A DNA stretch of 43,946 nt from Coriobacteriia bacterium (GCA_009784345.1 WRBW01000006.1:1-43946), one strand, 5' to 3'. Counted from the stretch's first letter, positions 35,004 through 41,152 are shown. The notes: generated from the sequence alone by a model not told the origin. Made by a program: numbers and translations.

Positions 35004-35021
35004 AGTTAGTCTAGACTAACT
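35004..35021. promoter_or_regulatory. Perfect 18-bp palindrome, probable DtxR-family operator
   Basis: AGTTAGTCTAGACTAACT is fully self-complementary and sits between the divergent ZIP and DtxR-like genes. The TTAGnCTnnACTAA layout is like operators of DtxR/MntR/TroR proteins. It should control both genes. Confidence 0.75.
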
Positions 35022-35058
35022 GACCATGGTAGAGCTGTCAATATGCTAATGTGGACAT

Positions 35059-35436
35059 ATGAAAAAAGTAACTGAATCTGTAGAAGATTACCTTGAAGCC
35101 ATACTCGTCCTCGGCAAGCATGGAGCGGAGGTTCGCTCGATTGATGTGGCACATGCGCTGCAGTATTCGAAGCCCAGTGTCAGCGTGGCGATGAAAAACC
35201 TGCGTGAACTGGGCTATATCGAGGTGGGAGAGGGCGGGGCCATCGTCCTTACACCTGCAGGAGCCGGCATCGCCCAAAGTGTCTATGAGCGGCACAAACT
35301 GATTTCAGATTGGCTCATTTACCTGGGCGTAGACGAACAAACCGCCCTGCGCGACGCCTGCAAAATGGAGCACGGGCTTTCAGACGCCAGCTATCACGCC
35401 CTCAAGGCCCACATCTCCACCTTCATGCAGCCCTAG
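35059..35436 (+). CDS. DtxR/MntR-family metal-dependent regulator
   Basis: The 125-aa protein starts with TESVEDYLEAILVLGKHG and a winged helix-turn-helix (VAHALQYSKPSVSVAMKNLRELGYI). It continues with the metal-binding dimerisation domain (ERHKLISDWLIYLGV, CKMEHGLSDASYHAL), whose Cys, Glu and His positions match MntR-like family members. It lacks the SH3-like third domain of DtxR/IdeR. Its partner is the divergent ZIP permease, and the 18-bp palindrome between them suggests control of both. Confidence 0.88.
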   Translation: MKKVTESVEDYLEAILVLGKHGAEVRSIDVAHALQYSKPSVSVAMKNLRELGYIEVGEGGAIVLTPAGAGIAQSVYERHKLISDWLIYLGVDEQTALRDACKMEHGLSDASYHALKAHISTFMQP

Positions 35437-35445
35437 GTCACGCGC

Positions 35446-35994
35446 TTAATCAAGTGACAGCTCTCCCTGTGCGGCAGATGCCTGCATCATAAGGGATTCA
35501 AAGCGTGCAATAAGACCGCGGAGCGCGTCCATCTTATGCCCATCGCTGCTGTTTGTCATCATCATAAGCTCTATTTCAAATTCAAGCCAGACATGCCTGA
35601 TTTGATCCTCAAAGCGCTGCATGTGCCGGGGACTAGTTCGCGTGTGACGAAACGATGACTTTGTCTTTGGCGCCGCGCCATCGCCGTCGTGCTTCGCCCC
35701 AAAGGCAAGGTCATCTATGGCTTGGGCAACAGCGTGCACATGCTGCATAGGCGTACGTGCAAGCTCTGACAACATTTTTCGATGGCTTTCGAGGTTGTGG
35801 CTACTCTCTTCTTTTTTTGAACCGACAGGCTCATCAAGCTCTGCCATAAGGCTTTCAAGTTGCTCCGCAACGATGCTTGCATCTTGCTTTTCATAAGGGG
35901 AGTCAGCTTCAGCTAAAGCGCTACCGCAATCACCAGAGGTGTCATCTACAGAAGAATTGGTGTGAGAAGAATTGCGACGAGAAAACGCATGCAT
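35446..35994 (-). CDS. Hypothetical protein, 182 aa
   Basis: I do not recognise this family. The first ~75 residues are Ser/Glu/Asp-rich and probably disordered. The rest is helical, with a His/Met-rich stretch (FEDQIRHVWLEFEIELMMMTN) and no membrane segment or signal peptide. AAGGGG precedes the ATG, supporting a real gene. It ends 9 bp from the converging DtxR-family gene and marks the border of the accessory island at its 5' side. Confidence 0.6.
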   Translation of the reverse strand: MHAFSRRNSSHTNSSVDDTSGDCGSALAEADSPYEKQDASIVAEQLESLMAELDEPVGSKKEESSHNLESHRKMLSELARTPMQHVHAVAQAIDDLAFGAKHDGDGAAPKTKSSFRHTRTSPRHMQRFEDQIRHVWLEFEIELMMMTNSSDGHKMDALRGLIARFESLMMQASAAQGELSLD

Positions 35995-36154
35995 GGACAG
36001 CCCCTTTTGATCAGTTGGCGGTCCAATCTAAAATGACAATTTCGATTATAAACCCTTTTGTGTTGAGCCGTCTACGTCCCCTTTTCATCTTTTGGCAAAC
36101 GGCTCTACATCATAATGCTCCACGAAGGTAAATTTCGTGAAGCTCATGTTGCCA

Positions 36155-36199
36155 CCACACCTTCGCAGGCAACCCATAGGCCACAACCCCATCAGGCAA
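36155..36199 (+). repeat. TA-island repeat, copy A
   Basis: The core CCACACCTTCGCAGG (36155-36169) is followed by GCAACCCATAGGCCACAACC and CCATCAGGCA, the same succession as in copy C at 38665-38714. It lies 40-80 bp beyond the 3' end of the TAC operon. Confidence 0.65.
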
Positions 36200-36235
36200 C
36201 GACTTTGTTACCGCAAAGCCGGGCCACACTCCGAC

Positions 36236-36685
36236 TTATTCGGACGACGCTTTTTCTTCGAGAAAAGCATCAGGGATAATCGCCGGCAATCTTATTCCGT
36301 CTTGCGAGGTAAGCTTGCTGAATGCATCTACGTAACTGCGAATTGATGAATACAGCAAAGAGATGGCATTTAAGTGGGCCCACTCTTCCGACTCCTTTTC
36401 CTTGCCCTCTTTAGGCGTGGGAACAGAAAGCTTCCCCCGCATCGATATTCTAATTGCCGCCCTGAAGGAGTGTTCATCTTCATCACCTTCGAAAGTATTT
36501 AGAGCAACATGTAAATGCTGCTGGTAAAGCACTCTATCATCATTAGGCTGTGCAGCCATTTTAGCGAAGCTCTCTCCGAGCGAAAGCCCTGGCTCCACAA
36601 GATCGTCTGGAAGCGATCTCGTTACAAACACAAAATCAGTAATTTCATATTCAATCAGCTGAGCAGGGGATATTAAATTGCTCAT
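36236..36685 (-). CDS. SecB-like chaperone of a TAC module
   Basis: The 149-aa protein has the SecB pattern: beta-strand stretches (YEITDFVFVTR, YQQHLHVALNTFEG, FRAAIRISMRGKL) and then a C-terminal helix region AISLLYSSIRSYVDAFSKLT. A Gly-containing loop and LPAIIPDAFLEE follow, where SecB has its LPPINF-type segment. In toxin-antitoxin-chaperone systems such a SecB homologue protects an aggregation-prone antitoxin. Its ATG overlaps the antitoxin stop as ATGA. The assignment rests on pattern and operon order, not on a search. Confidence 0.6.
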   Translation of the reverse strand: MSNLISPAQLIEYEITDFVFVTRSLPDDLVEPGLSLGESFAKMAAQPNDDRVLYQQHLHVALNTFEGDEDEHSFRAAIRISMRGKLSVPTPKEGKEKESEEWAHLNAISLLYSSIRSYVDAFSKLTSQDGIRLPAIIPDAFLEEKASSE

Positions 36686-37107
36686 GCTGCCACCGGATAA
36701 TCAATCGTGGACTGATAACCTGTGTCACCATCTACAGAAGTCAATCTTGGGTCTGAAGATGCTGGTACCTGGCCTGTAATATATATGGGGTGATTTGAAA
36801 AATCCAACACCTTGACTTCGATGTTCAAATTTATTTCTGAGTCGACCCCAGAAAACAGACTATCAGAGCTTACGTTGAGAGCATCAGCAATTTTCACCAG
36901 TGACTTGACGGTTAAATTTGCCTCTGGACCAATCATCTGTGAAACCGCAGCAGGGGAGACTTTGAGTCTTCTTGAGAGTTCTGCTGAGCTAACACACTCA
37001 TCGCTCATAGCATGTCTGATGCGGGCACTAATGTCTCGTGATTTATGCACATATTTATATACCCATCCACTCTTAACATTGCGCAGTGTATCTCTAAATG
37101 TCTTCAA
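36682..37107 (-). CDS. XRE-family HTH antitoxin (HigA-like) with C-terminal extension
   Basis: A helix-turn-helix occupies roughly residues 38-85 (SSAELSRRLKVSPAAVSQMIG, then LTVKSLVKIADALNVSSD). The last ~55 residues form an extension without HTH similarity, the place of the chaperone-addiction region in TAC antitoxins. I chose TTG 37107: the ideal site GGAGG (37113-37117) lies 5 bp upstream and overlaps the toxin stop region. The frame is open to 37149 with no ribosome-binding site. It should repress the operon at the palindrome 37538-37551. Confidence 0.72.
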   Translation of the reverse strand: MKTFRDTLRNVKSGWVYKYVHKSRDISARIRHAMSDECVSSAELSRRLKVSPAAVSQMIGPEANLTVKSLVKIADALNVSSDSLFSGVDSEINLNIEVKVLDFSNHPIYITGQVPASSDPRLTSVDGDTGYQSTIDYPVAA

Positions 37108-37522
37108 TTGAGCCTCCGTTCTTAATCCATATCTCGATGTCTTGGGCAATGGTCTTTGCAGCCTTCAAGTCTGAAGACTTGAATTTGTCAGTCTTTCCTC
37201 CGTGGGGGTCAACAATCCTCAGCAAAGCAATAATCGCAATAGTCTTTGTGTCAACTTGCATCGCTATGATCCTCAACGGCTTTGGACTATCCTTGTGGAC
37301 ATAGATTTCGACGAGTTTATCACCCAGCGTCCTTGTTCGCACACAATCAAAACCATATTCTTCGAGGTCACTAATAAGGGTTGCCACGTATTCTGCCGTT
37401 ACCCTTGCCTTGCGTGCAAGCTTGTCAAATTCTCTCTCTACGGGAGAGTTTCCTGCACGAGTCAAGCCGTAGTAAACACGCCTGAATCCATCGTCAATCC
37501 TTTTTAGTGGTGTCTCGGACAT
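37094..37522 (-). CDS. RelE/HigB-like toxin of the TAC operon
   Basis: The first gene of a three-gene operon, 142 aa from ATG 37522 (TTG 37534 is a possible earlier start). The second half has the RelE/HigB layout: helix (VATLISDLEEYGFD), strand pair (DKLVEIYVHKDSPKPLRIIAM), strand (IIALLRIVDPHGGKTDKF) and C-terminal helix (DLKAAKTIAQDIEIWI). In place of the HigB KKT motif it reads GGKTDKF. The N-terminal ~40 residues are additional. Toxin-antitoxin-chaperone order is that of the Mycobacterium HigBA-SecB TAC. mRNA interferase activity is inferred. Confidence 0.6.
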   Translation of the reverse strand: MSETPLKRIDDGFRRVYYGLTRAGNSPVEREFDKLARKARVTAEYVATLISDLEEYGFDCVRTRTLGDKLVEIYVHKDSPKPLRIIAMQVDTKTIAIIALLRIVDPHGGKTDKFKSSDLKAAKTIAQDIEIWIKNGGSIEDI

Positions 37523-37537
37523 CAGGGTACTCAATAA

Positions 37538-37551
37538 TAAGTTATAACTTA
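37538..37551 (-). promoter_or_regulatory. Perfect palindrome at the TAC operon promoter
   Basis: TAAGTTATAACTTA is self-complementary and lies 16 bp before ATG 37522. On the minus strand its centre reads as a possible -10 (TATAAC), so a bound antitoxin would block transcription. Confidence 0.55.
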
Positions 37552-37866
37552 ATAGTTGTAAATAGATAGCTTGGACTTAGAGCGTTTTGGTTACTCATCG
37601 CTTCTCCAACCTCACTTCATTGAAATATTACTGATATTGTATCAGAATACATTGAAGCTCACCGAAGAAAAAATTATTTTCTGGCCTATGTGTGTATAAT
37701 CGAGTCAATTTGACATTAGTGGGGGAGTTCGCCCATCGTCCCGCAGCCCTCGCTCCACCCCCACACCTTCGCAGGCTATAGGACAAATACGGATAGGAGG
37801 TCCTTTTTCTGTCAAGTTTTAGCTTTCAGCCTATTTTGCATGGACTTCGGGTCAACGAACGACGAA
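37552..37866. other. Gap between TAC and RelBE modules
   Basis: No gene is seen. It contains a perfect inverted repeat CTGATA-TTG-TATCAG (37631-37645) of unknown role. Repeat copy B is at 37721-37775. A possible extended -10 (TGTGTATAAT) is at 37691-37700. The sequence GATAGGAGGTCCTTTTTCTG near 37793-37812 has a good ribosome-binding site but no start at proper spacing. Confidence 0.5.
37721..37775 (+). repeat. TA-island repeat, copy B
   Basis: GGGGGAGTTCGCCCATCGTCCC is followed by about 17 bp not found in the other copies, then CCCACACCTTCGCAGG. It matches copies C and D except for that insertion, and it lies between the TAC and RelBE modules. Confidence 0.65.
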
Positions 37867-37913
37867 TTGACAGGCGAGGCAGAGAGGGGTTAGAATGTAC
37901 TACGTTGTAGTAC
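37867..37913 (+). promoter_or_regulatory. relBE promoter with operator over the start site
   Basis: TTGACA (37867-37872), an 18-bp spacer and TAGAAT (37891-37896) are followed immediately by the perfect inverted repeat GTACTAC-GTT-GTAGTAC (37897-37913). The position over the transcription start fits autorepression by the antitoxin. Confidence 0.8.
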
Positions 37914-37928
37914 GAAAGGGGTAGACTT

Positions 37929-38153
37929 ATGTCAAAAGTGAGCACTGCAATACGTTTTGCTCCCGAAGAGAAGTCTTGGATTCAAAAGTATGCGGACTTT
38001 CAGGGAAAGTCATTTTCTGACGTTGTTCGTGATGCAGTTTTGGAAAAAATAGAAGACGAGGCTGATCTGCGTGCCTATGATGTGGCTCTTGCCTCAAACG
38101 ACGGCACAAGCTACTCAATGGATGAAATTGACAAGATTTTTGATGGACGTTAG
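37929..38153 (+). CDS. relB: RelB-type ribbon-helix-helix antitoxin
   Basis: The 74-aa protein starts with STAIRFAPEEKSWIQKYADFQGKSFSDVVRDAVLEKI, a ribbon-helix-helix DNA-binding domain. It ends with an acidic tail (YSMDEIDKIFDGR) that would neutralise the toxin. AAAGGGG precedes the start. The toxin gene follows after 2 bp. The operator at 37897-37913 indicates autoregulation. It is close to the DUF6290/RelB-like antitoxins. Confidence 0.82.
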   Translation: MSKVSTAIRFAPEEKSWIQKYADFQGKSFSDVVRDAVLEKIEDEADLRAYDVALASNDGTSYSMDEIDKIFDGR

Positions 38154-38155
38154 GC

Positions 38156-38431
38156 ATGGGCTATCGTGTTCAGTGGTCCAATGCGGCAGTAAAAGATTTA
38201 AGGCGTCTTGATCCGCAGGCAAACCGCTTAATCAGAGCGTGGGTCAGGAAAAACCTCGAGGGCTGTGACAATCCGCGGGCGATAGCTGGCGGTAAGTCAC
38301 TTCAGGGCAGAAAAGGCGGATGGCGCTATCGAGTCGGCTCATATCGCCTTCTTGTTACCATTGTCGATGACGAGCTCCTTGTTCAAGTCGTGAGAGCAGG
38401 ACACCGTCAAGGAGTCTACAGCAAATTGTAG
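38156..38431 (+). CDS. relE: RelE-family toxin
   Basis: The 91-aa protein has the compact RelE fold: VQWSNAAVKDLRRLDPQANRLIRAWVRKNL, then GKSLQGRKGGWRYRVGSYRLLVTIVDDELLVQVVRAGHRQGVY. The basic WRYRVGSYR strand and the terminal RAGHRQGVY are the usual catalytic and rRNA/mRNA-contact positions of this ribosome-dependent mRNA interferase family. It is intact and probably functional. It is followed within 7 bp by remnants of another gene, as if the module had been placed into it. Confidence 0.85.
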   Translation: MGYRVQWSNAAVKDLRRLDPQANRLIRAWVRKNLEGCDNPRAIAGGKSLQGRKGGWRYRVGSYRLLVTIVDDELLVQVVRAGHRQGVYSKL

Positions 38432-38640
38432 GCAGCTGGCTACTATGTGCGACTCTACTATATTGGCCTCGACCGTCTTGACGACCACAATAATCGTATC
38501 AAGAACCGAGTCCAGCGCGGCGGACTAACGGCTTTGTCGAGGTGGCAAGCTACCACAAGGATCACTTCACCTTCAAGAACGGCTACACGCCCCAGTGGCT
38601 CAACGACTTCACGCGCTACCTAGCCACAGCCAAAAGCTAA
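38432..38640 (+). pseudogene. Zeta-toxin-like ATPase gene remnant 1
   Basis: The translated piece GYYVRLYYIGLDRLDDHNNR...RVQRGG (38438-38524) resembles the predicted ATPase/zeta-toxin family segment after the Walker A domain. It is joined, out of frame, to the gene's last ~37 codons (NGFVEVASYHK to LATAKS, TAA 38638-38640). The Walker A part and a central part are missing. The second piece is nearly identical to remnant 2 at 40214-40356. Confidence 0.6.
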
Positions 38641-38689
38641 GACGGGGGAGTGCGCCCATCATCCCCACACCTTCGCAGGTAACCCAAAG
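38526..38689 (+). repeat. 164-bp direct repeat, left copy (copy C)
   Basis: It is the same length as 40242-40405 with about five visible differences. It comprises the last part of the zeta-like gene, its stop, then GGGGGAGTGCGCCCATCATC and CCCACACCTTCGCAGG. Together with the right copy it brackets the abiE module. The A-like continuation CCCCATCAGGCA extends to 38708. Confidence 0.9.
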
Positions 38690-38774
38690 CGCCCAGCCCC
38701 ATCAGGCAGTATTCTGTGATTAGACCTGAAGGCCCACAAGAGGGTTTCCATCTGTTTCAATCTTGTGATTAAGA

Positions 38775-39594
38775 TCAATCTGAATTCTCAATTGTGGCTA
38801 TCAACTCATTCGCCCACGCAACGGCATCACTGAGTGATGCCAGAACCGGAAGACCTCTAGATTGATTAATATAGAGGTCTTCCCACTTTTCATTTTTCAC
38901 AATAGTGGGCGGCCATGATTGAAGGTTTCTGTATTTGAACAGCCTCATGCACGTTATTCTGAGCTCCTGAAAGTCTGAGAATTTTTCTGGAATGATGATT
39001 TGAAGATCAATTAGGTCATGCACCCGCTCGCTATTCGGTTGACTCAAGCCATGGATTTTTTGTGCAATCTGATGGCGGAGCTGCATGAATGGGACAGGCT
39101 TCGGTTCGGGAAATCCTAAGCGTTCAAAGATTGCAATGACATCAGAAGCAATGCCCCATGCGGGTTCGTCGGCATCACCAATCTCATTGTGACCAACCTC
39201 TAGATTCACTGTCAGCCAAGGCCTACTGTTGTAGGATAGTTTCACCTCAAACGGCTGTATTACATACTGGGTAGAATACCTTCAGGCTTCGCTGGCCTCT
39301 TTGTCACAACTCGACCGGTAAAGCCGTTCCATCCCTTGCTTAGCTCAGCACTCAAATCCTCAATGAATTTTTCGAGGTTACGTCCCTGAACAGTGTCCAA
39401 GTCGTTTGTAAATCTAGTTCCAGCGTCTCCGAAGCGAAGCTTGATGGCACTACCACCTTTCACGGCTCCAGAGGGGAGCATTTAGCAACAATAGTGTTGG
39501 CCATCAGGGTGCGGATTTCTAGATAGTTTCCCCCGAACTCTCGCTGAATTGCAATGTCAAGATTACGGCGACTGTTTGGCATCTTCGGTGTCAT
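38775..39594 (-). pseudogene. abiEii: AbiEii-type nucleotidyltransferase toxin gene with two frameshifts
   Basis: ATG 39594 overlaps the abiEi stop as ATGA. The reading proceeds MTPKMPNSRRNLDIAIQREF to IVAK. It then needs a one-base shift near 39481-39484, at an AAA run (one A seems lost), to continue MLPSGAVKGGSAIKLRFG and TRFTNDLD, the nucleotidyltransferase motif. A second shift near 39258-39262 restores PSYVIQPFEVKLSYN. The rest is open to 38775. The summed length of about 273 codons fits AbiEii toxins. Either the toxin is dead or the two shifts are sequence errors. Confidence 0.82.
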
Positions 39595-40121
39595 TCGCTC
39601 AGCTCTCCTAAAAGAATACTTTCTTCAGACTTCGTAATGAGTCCCTCGCGTCTCGCGTTTCGCGTGGCCTCCTCTAGGCGACTAGCCATAATGGTTTGGC
39701 GTGCTGCTCGGATAGCTTCAACAATGCTTTGAGAGGGAATGCCTTCATACTCTGTAGGAGATTCTACGTGTTTGCGCCGAATGATCCTAATAGAAGAGGG
39801 CATTTTTTTTCTGATGCGATGTGGCGTCGCAACAGTAATGTTGGCGGGATTGGTAGGTGCCAAACCATGCATAGAAATCACCGATTCTCCAAACAAGTAC
39901 GCATCGACTCCAGCAAGAGCAACAGCTTCAGCATAGGGGTCATTAGGCGAAGGAGAGTAGTGCTTGATTCGATAGAGACCATGCCCAATGCGAATTAAGC
40001 GTCCATCACGAGCAAGGCGCGATATTTCTTTATCGCTTACGCCGATTAACTTTGCTTCACTCGAGGAAATTAAGCCGTAGTTGTCTGCAGCGATTTCATA
40101 TATATTGTCGTATAGTGCCAT
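39591..40121 (-). CDS. abiEi: AbiEi-type antitoxin / transcriptional regulator (type IV TA)
   Basis: The 176-aa protein has an N-terminal winged helix: YEIAADNYGLISSSEAKLIGVSDKEISRLARDGRLIRIGHGLYRI. The AbiEi C-terminal domain follows (FGESVISMHGLAPTNPANITVATPHRIRKK, SIRIIRRKHV). In Lactococcus/Streptococcus AbiE, AbiEi represses the operon and neutralises the AbiEii nucleotidyltransferase. The gene is intact, unlike its toxin partner. Its start codon sits inside a 40-bp imperfect palindrome, the probable operator. Confidence 0.88.
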   Translation of the reverse strand: MALYDNIYEIAADNYGLISSSEAKLIGVSDKEISRLARDGRLIRIGHGLYRIKHYSPSPNDPYAEAVALAGVDAYLFGESVISMHGLAPTNPANITVATPHRIRKKMPSSIRIIRRKHVESPTEYEGIPSQSIVEAIRAARQTIMASRLEEATRNARREGLITKSEESILLGELSE

Positions 40122-40158
40122 GTCAATACCTTACCATATTGGGTGAGGTTTTGACATG
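40119..40158 (-). promoter_or_regulatory. 40-bp imperfect palindrome over the abiEi start
   Basis: Arms 40119-40135 and 40142-40158 match at 15 of 17 positions around a 6-bp centre. CATGTCAA/TTGACATG and ACCT-ACC/GGT-AGGT are the paired blocks. The left arm contains the abiEi start codon, so binding would also cover the translation start. AbiEi proteins bind inverted repeats in their promoters. Confidence 0.65.
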
Positions 40159-40164
40159 TTTATG

Positions 40165-40213
40165 CTATGATATCCTGTCGGGAGCGCAAAGCGCTCCCGA
40201 CAGGATATCATAG
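40165..40213. repeat. Perfect 23-bp inverted repeat with 3-nt loop
   Basis: Arms 40165-40187 and 40191-40213 are exactly complementary around AAA. There is no T-tract. The right arm joins directly to zeta-like remnant 2. It may be an inversion junction, a strong transcription barrier or a recombination scar. Confidence 0.85.
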
Positions 40214-40356
40214 GCGGAGCTCTGTTCAACTACGACAATGATAACGGCTTTGTCGAGGTGGCGAGCTACCACAAGGGTCACTTCACCTTCAAGAACGGCT
40301 GCACGCCCCAGTGGCTCAACGACTTCACGCGCTACCTAGCCACAGCCAAAAGCTAA
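40214..40356 (+). pseudogene. Zeta-toxin-like ATPase gene remnant 2 (3' end)
   Basis: The frame reads GGALFNYDNDNGFVEVASYH and on to a TAA at 40354-40356. Only the last ~46 codons survive. The YDNDNGF segment resembles the DNS-type motif near the end of zeta-like ATPases. The 5' side ends at the perfect hairpin. It has very high identity to remnant 1. Confidence 0.6.
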
Positions 40357-40405
40357 AACGGGGGAGTGCGCCCATCATCCCCACACCTTCGCAGGCGACC
40401 CAAAG
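40242..40405 (+). repeat. 164-bp direct repeat, right copy (copy D)
   Basis: Nearly identical to 38526-38689, in the same orientation, including the repeat core CACACCTTCGCAGG (40382-40395). The two copies flank about 1.55 kb that contains only abiEi/abiEii. Confidence 0.9.
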
Positions 40406-40456
40406 GCCATATGTCTACAAATATAGGATTTTTGGGAATGGGAATTACCTCGAATC

Positions 40457-41150
40457 AGTTGACACCTCAAACTAGTATGCTTGAATGCGTGCAAAAAGGA
40501 GGTGGGCTATGCCCAGATACGCACAAGAGTTTAAAAATTAGGCAGTGTCGCTTTATCAAAGTGGAGAATTCGGGCTTGTTAATACTGCAACACAAATTGA
40601 TGTTGCTCCAGATATGCTTAGGCGATGGATACGAGATCTCAAAGAATCAGAAACATCTTTAGACATCAACGAAAGAGAGAGGCTTCGAAGCGCTGAAAGA
40701 GAGCTAAGGCTTCTTCGTGAAGAGAACGAAATCTTGAAAAAAGCCGTCTCGTTCTTTGCGGTCGAGACCACCAGAAATAAACTATAGTATTTGCTTTCAT
40801 CGACAAAGAGCGCGGCAACCACCCGGTCTCGGTAATGTGTAAAGTGCTCAAGGTTACCAGAGCTGGCTGCTACGCCTGGAAGAAGCGAGAGCCTTCAGCG
40901 CATGCTATCCATGATAGGTATTTGAAACAAGAAATATCGAGGCTACACAGACTACATAGAGGTATTTATGGCACCCCTAGGATGCAAAAGGCTTTAGAAT
41001 CAGCTGGAGTAAATACCTCCAGGCGACGCGTGGCACACATTGTGAATGAGCTTAACCTAACGGGCAACACTGGAGGCAAGAGGAGTAAAGTCGGGCGAAA
41101 AAGCCTGAGAAAACGAAGAGAGGGCTGTGGCCTAAGACATGGTGTCAACT
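40457..41150 (+). mobile_element. Decayed, internally deleted IS3-family element
   Basis: Perfect 10-bp terminal inverted repeats AGTTGACACC (40457-40466) and GGTGTCAACT (41141-41150) enclose an IS3-type orfA with a nonsense codon and the 5' part of orfB. The DDE integrase domain is missing, so the element is about half the usual length and cannot move by itself. No target duplication is visible. Confidence 0.7.
40509..40787 (+). pseudogene. IS3-family transposase OrfA with in-frame TAG
   Basis: Starts MPRYAQEFKN after the strong site AAAAGGAGG. A TAG (40539-40541) at codon 11 interrupts a frame that otherwise continues AVSLYQSGEFGLVNTATQIDV, an IS3-type HTH. A leucine-zipper-like helix (RSAERELRLLREENEILKKA) follows to 40787. 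The TAG is probably a CAG or AAG mutated to stop. Confidence 0.82.
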
Positions 41151-41152
41151 AA
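40790..41152 (+). pseudogene. IS3-family transposase OrfB fragment
   Basis: The frame reads FAFIDKERGNHPVSVMCKVL, VTRAGCYAWKKRE and ISRLHRLHRGIYGTPRMQKAL, the N-terminal HTH_21-type part of OrfB. It stops at TAA 41150-41152 inside the right terminal repeat. The DDE catalytic domain (about 180 residues) is absent. ATG 40835 is the first in-frame ATG. Confidence 0.8.

Noticed and set aside
36155-40405. CRISPR array or attC-type integron cassettes
   Set aside because: The repeats are four, unevenly spaced by 0.8-1.7 kb, differ in length, and lack spacer regularity or attC core sites (GTTRRRY); no cas or integrase gene is present.
40366-40662. 98-codon plus-strand ORF before the IS element
   Set aside because: It runs through a dispersed repeat and into orfA in another frame; no ribosome-binding site and no protein pattern.
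40737-40780. Programmed -1 frameshift at AAAAAAG joining IS3 OrfA to OrfB
   Set aside because: After a -1 slip the frame meets TAA at 40778-40780 before OrfB similarity begins, so no fusion protein can result here.
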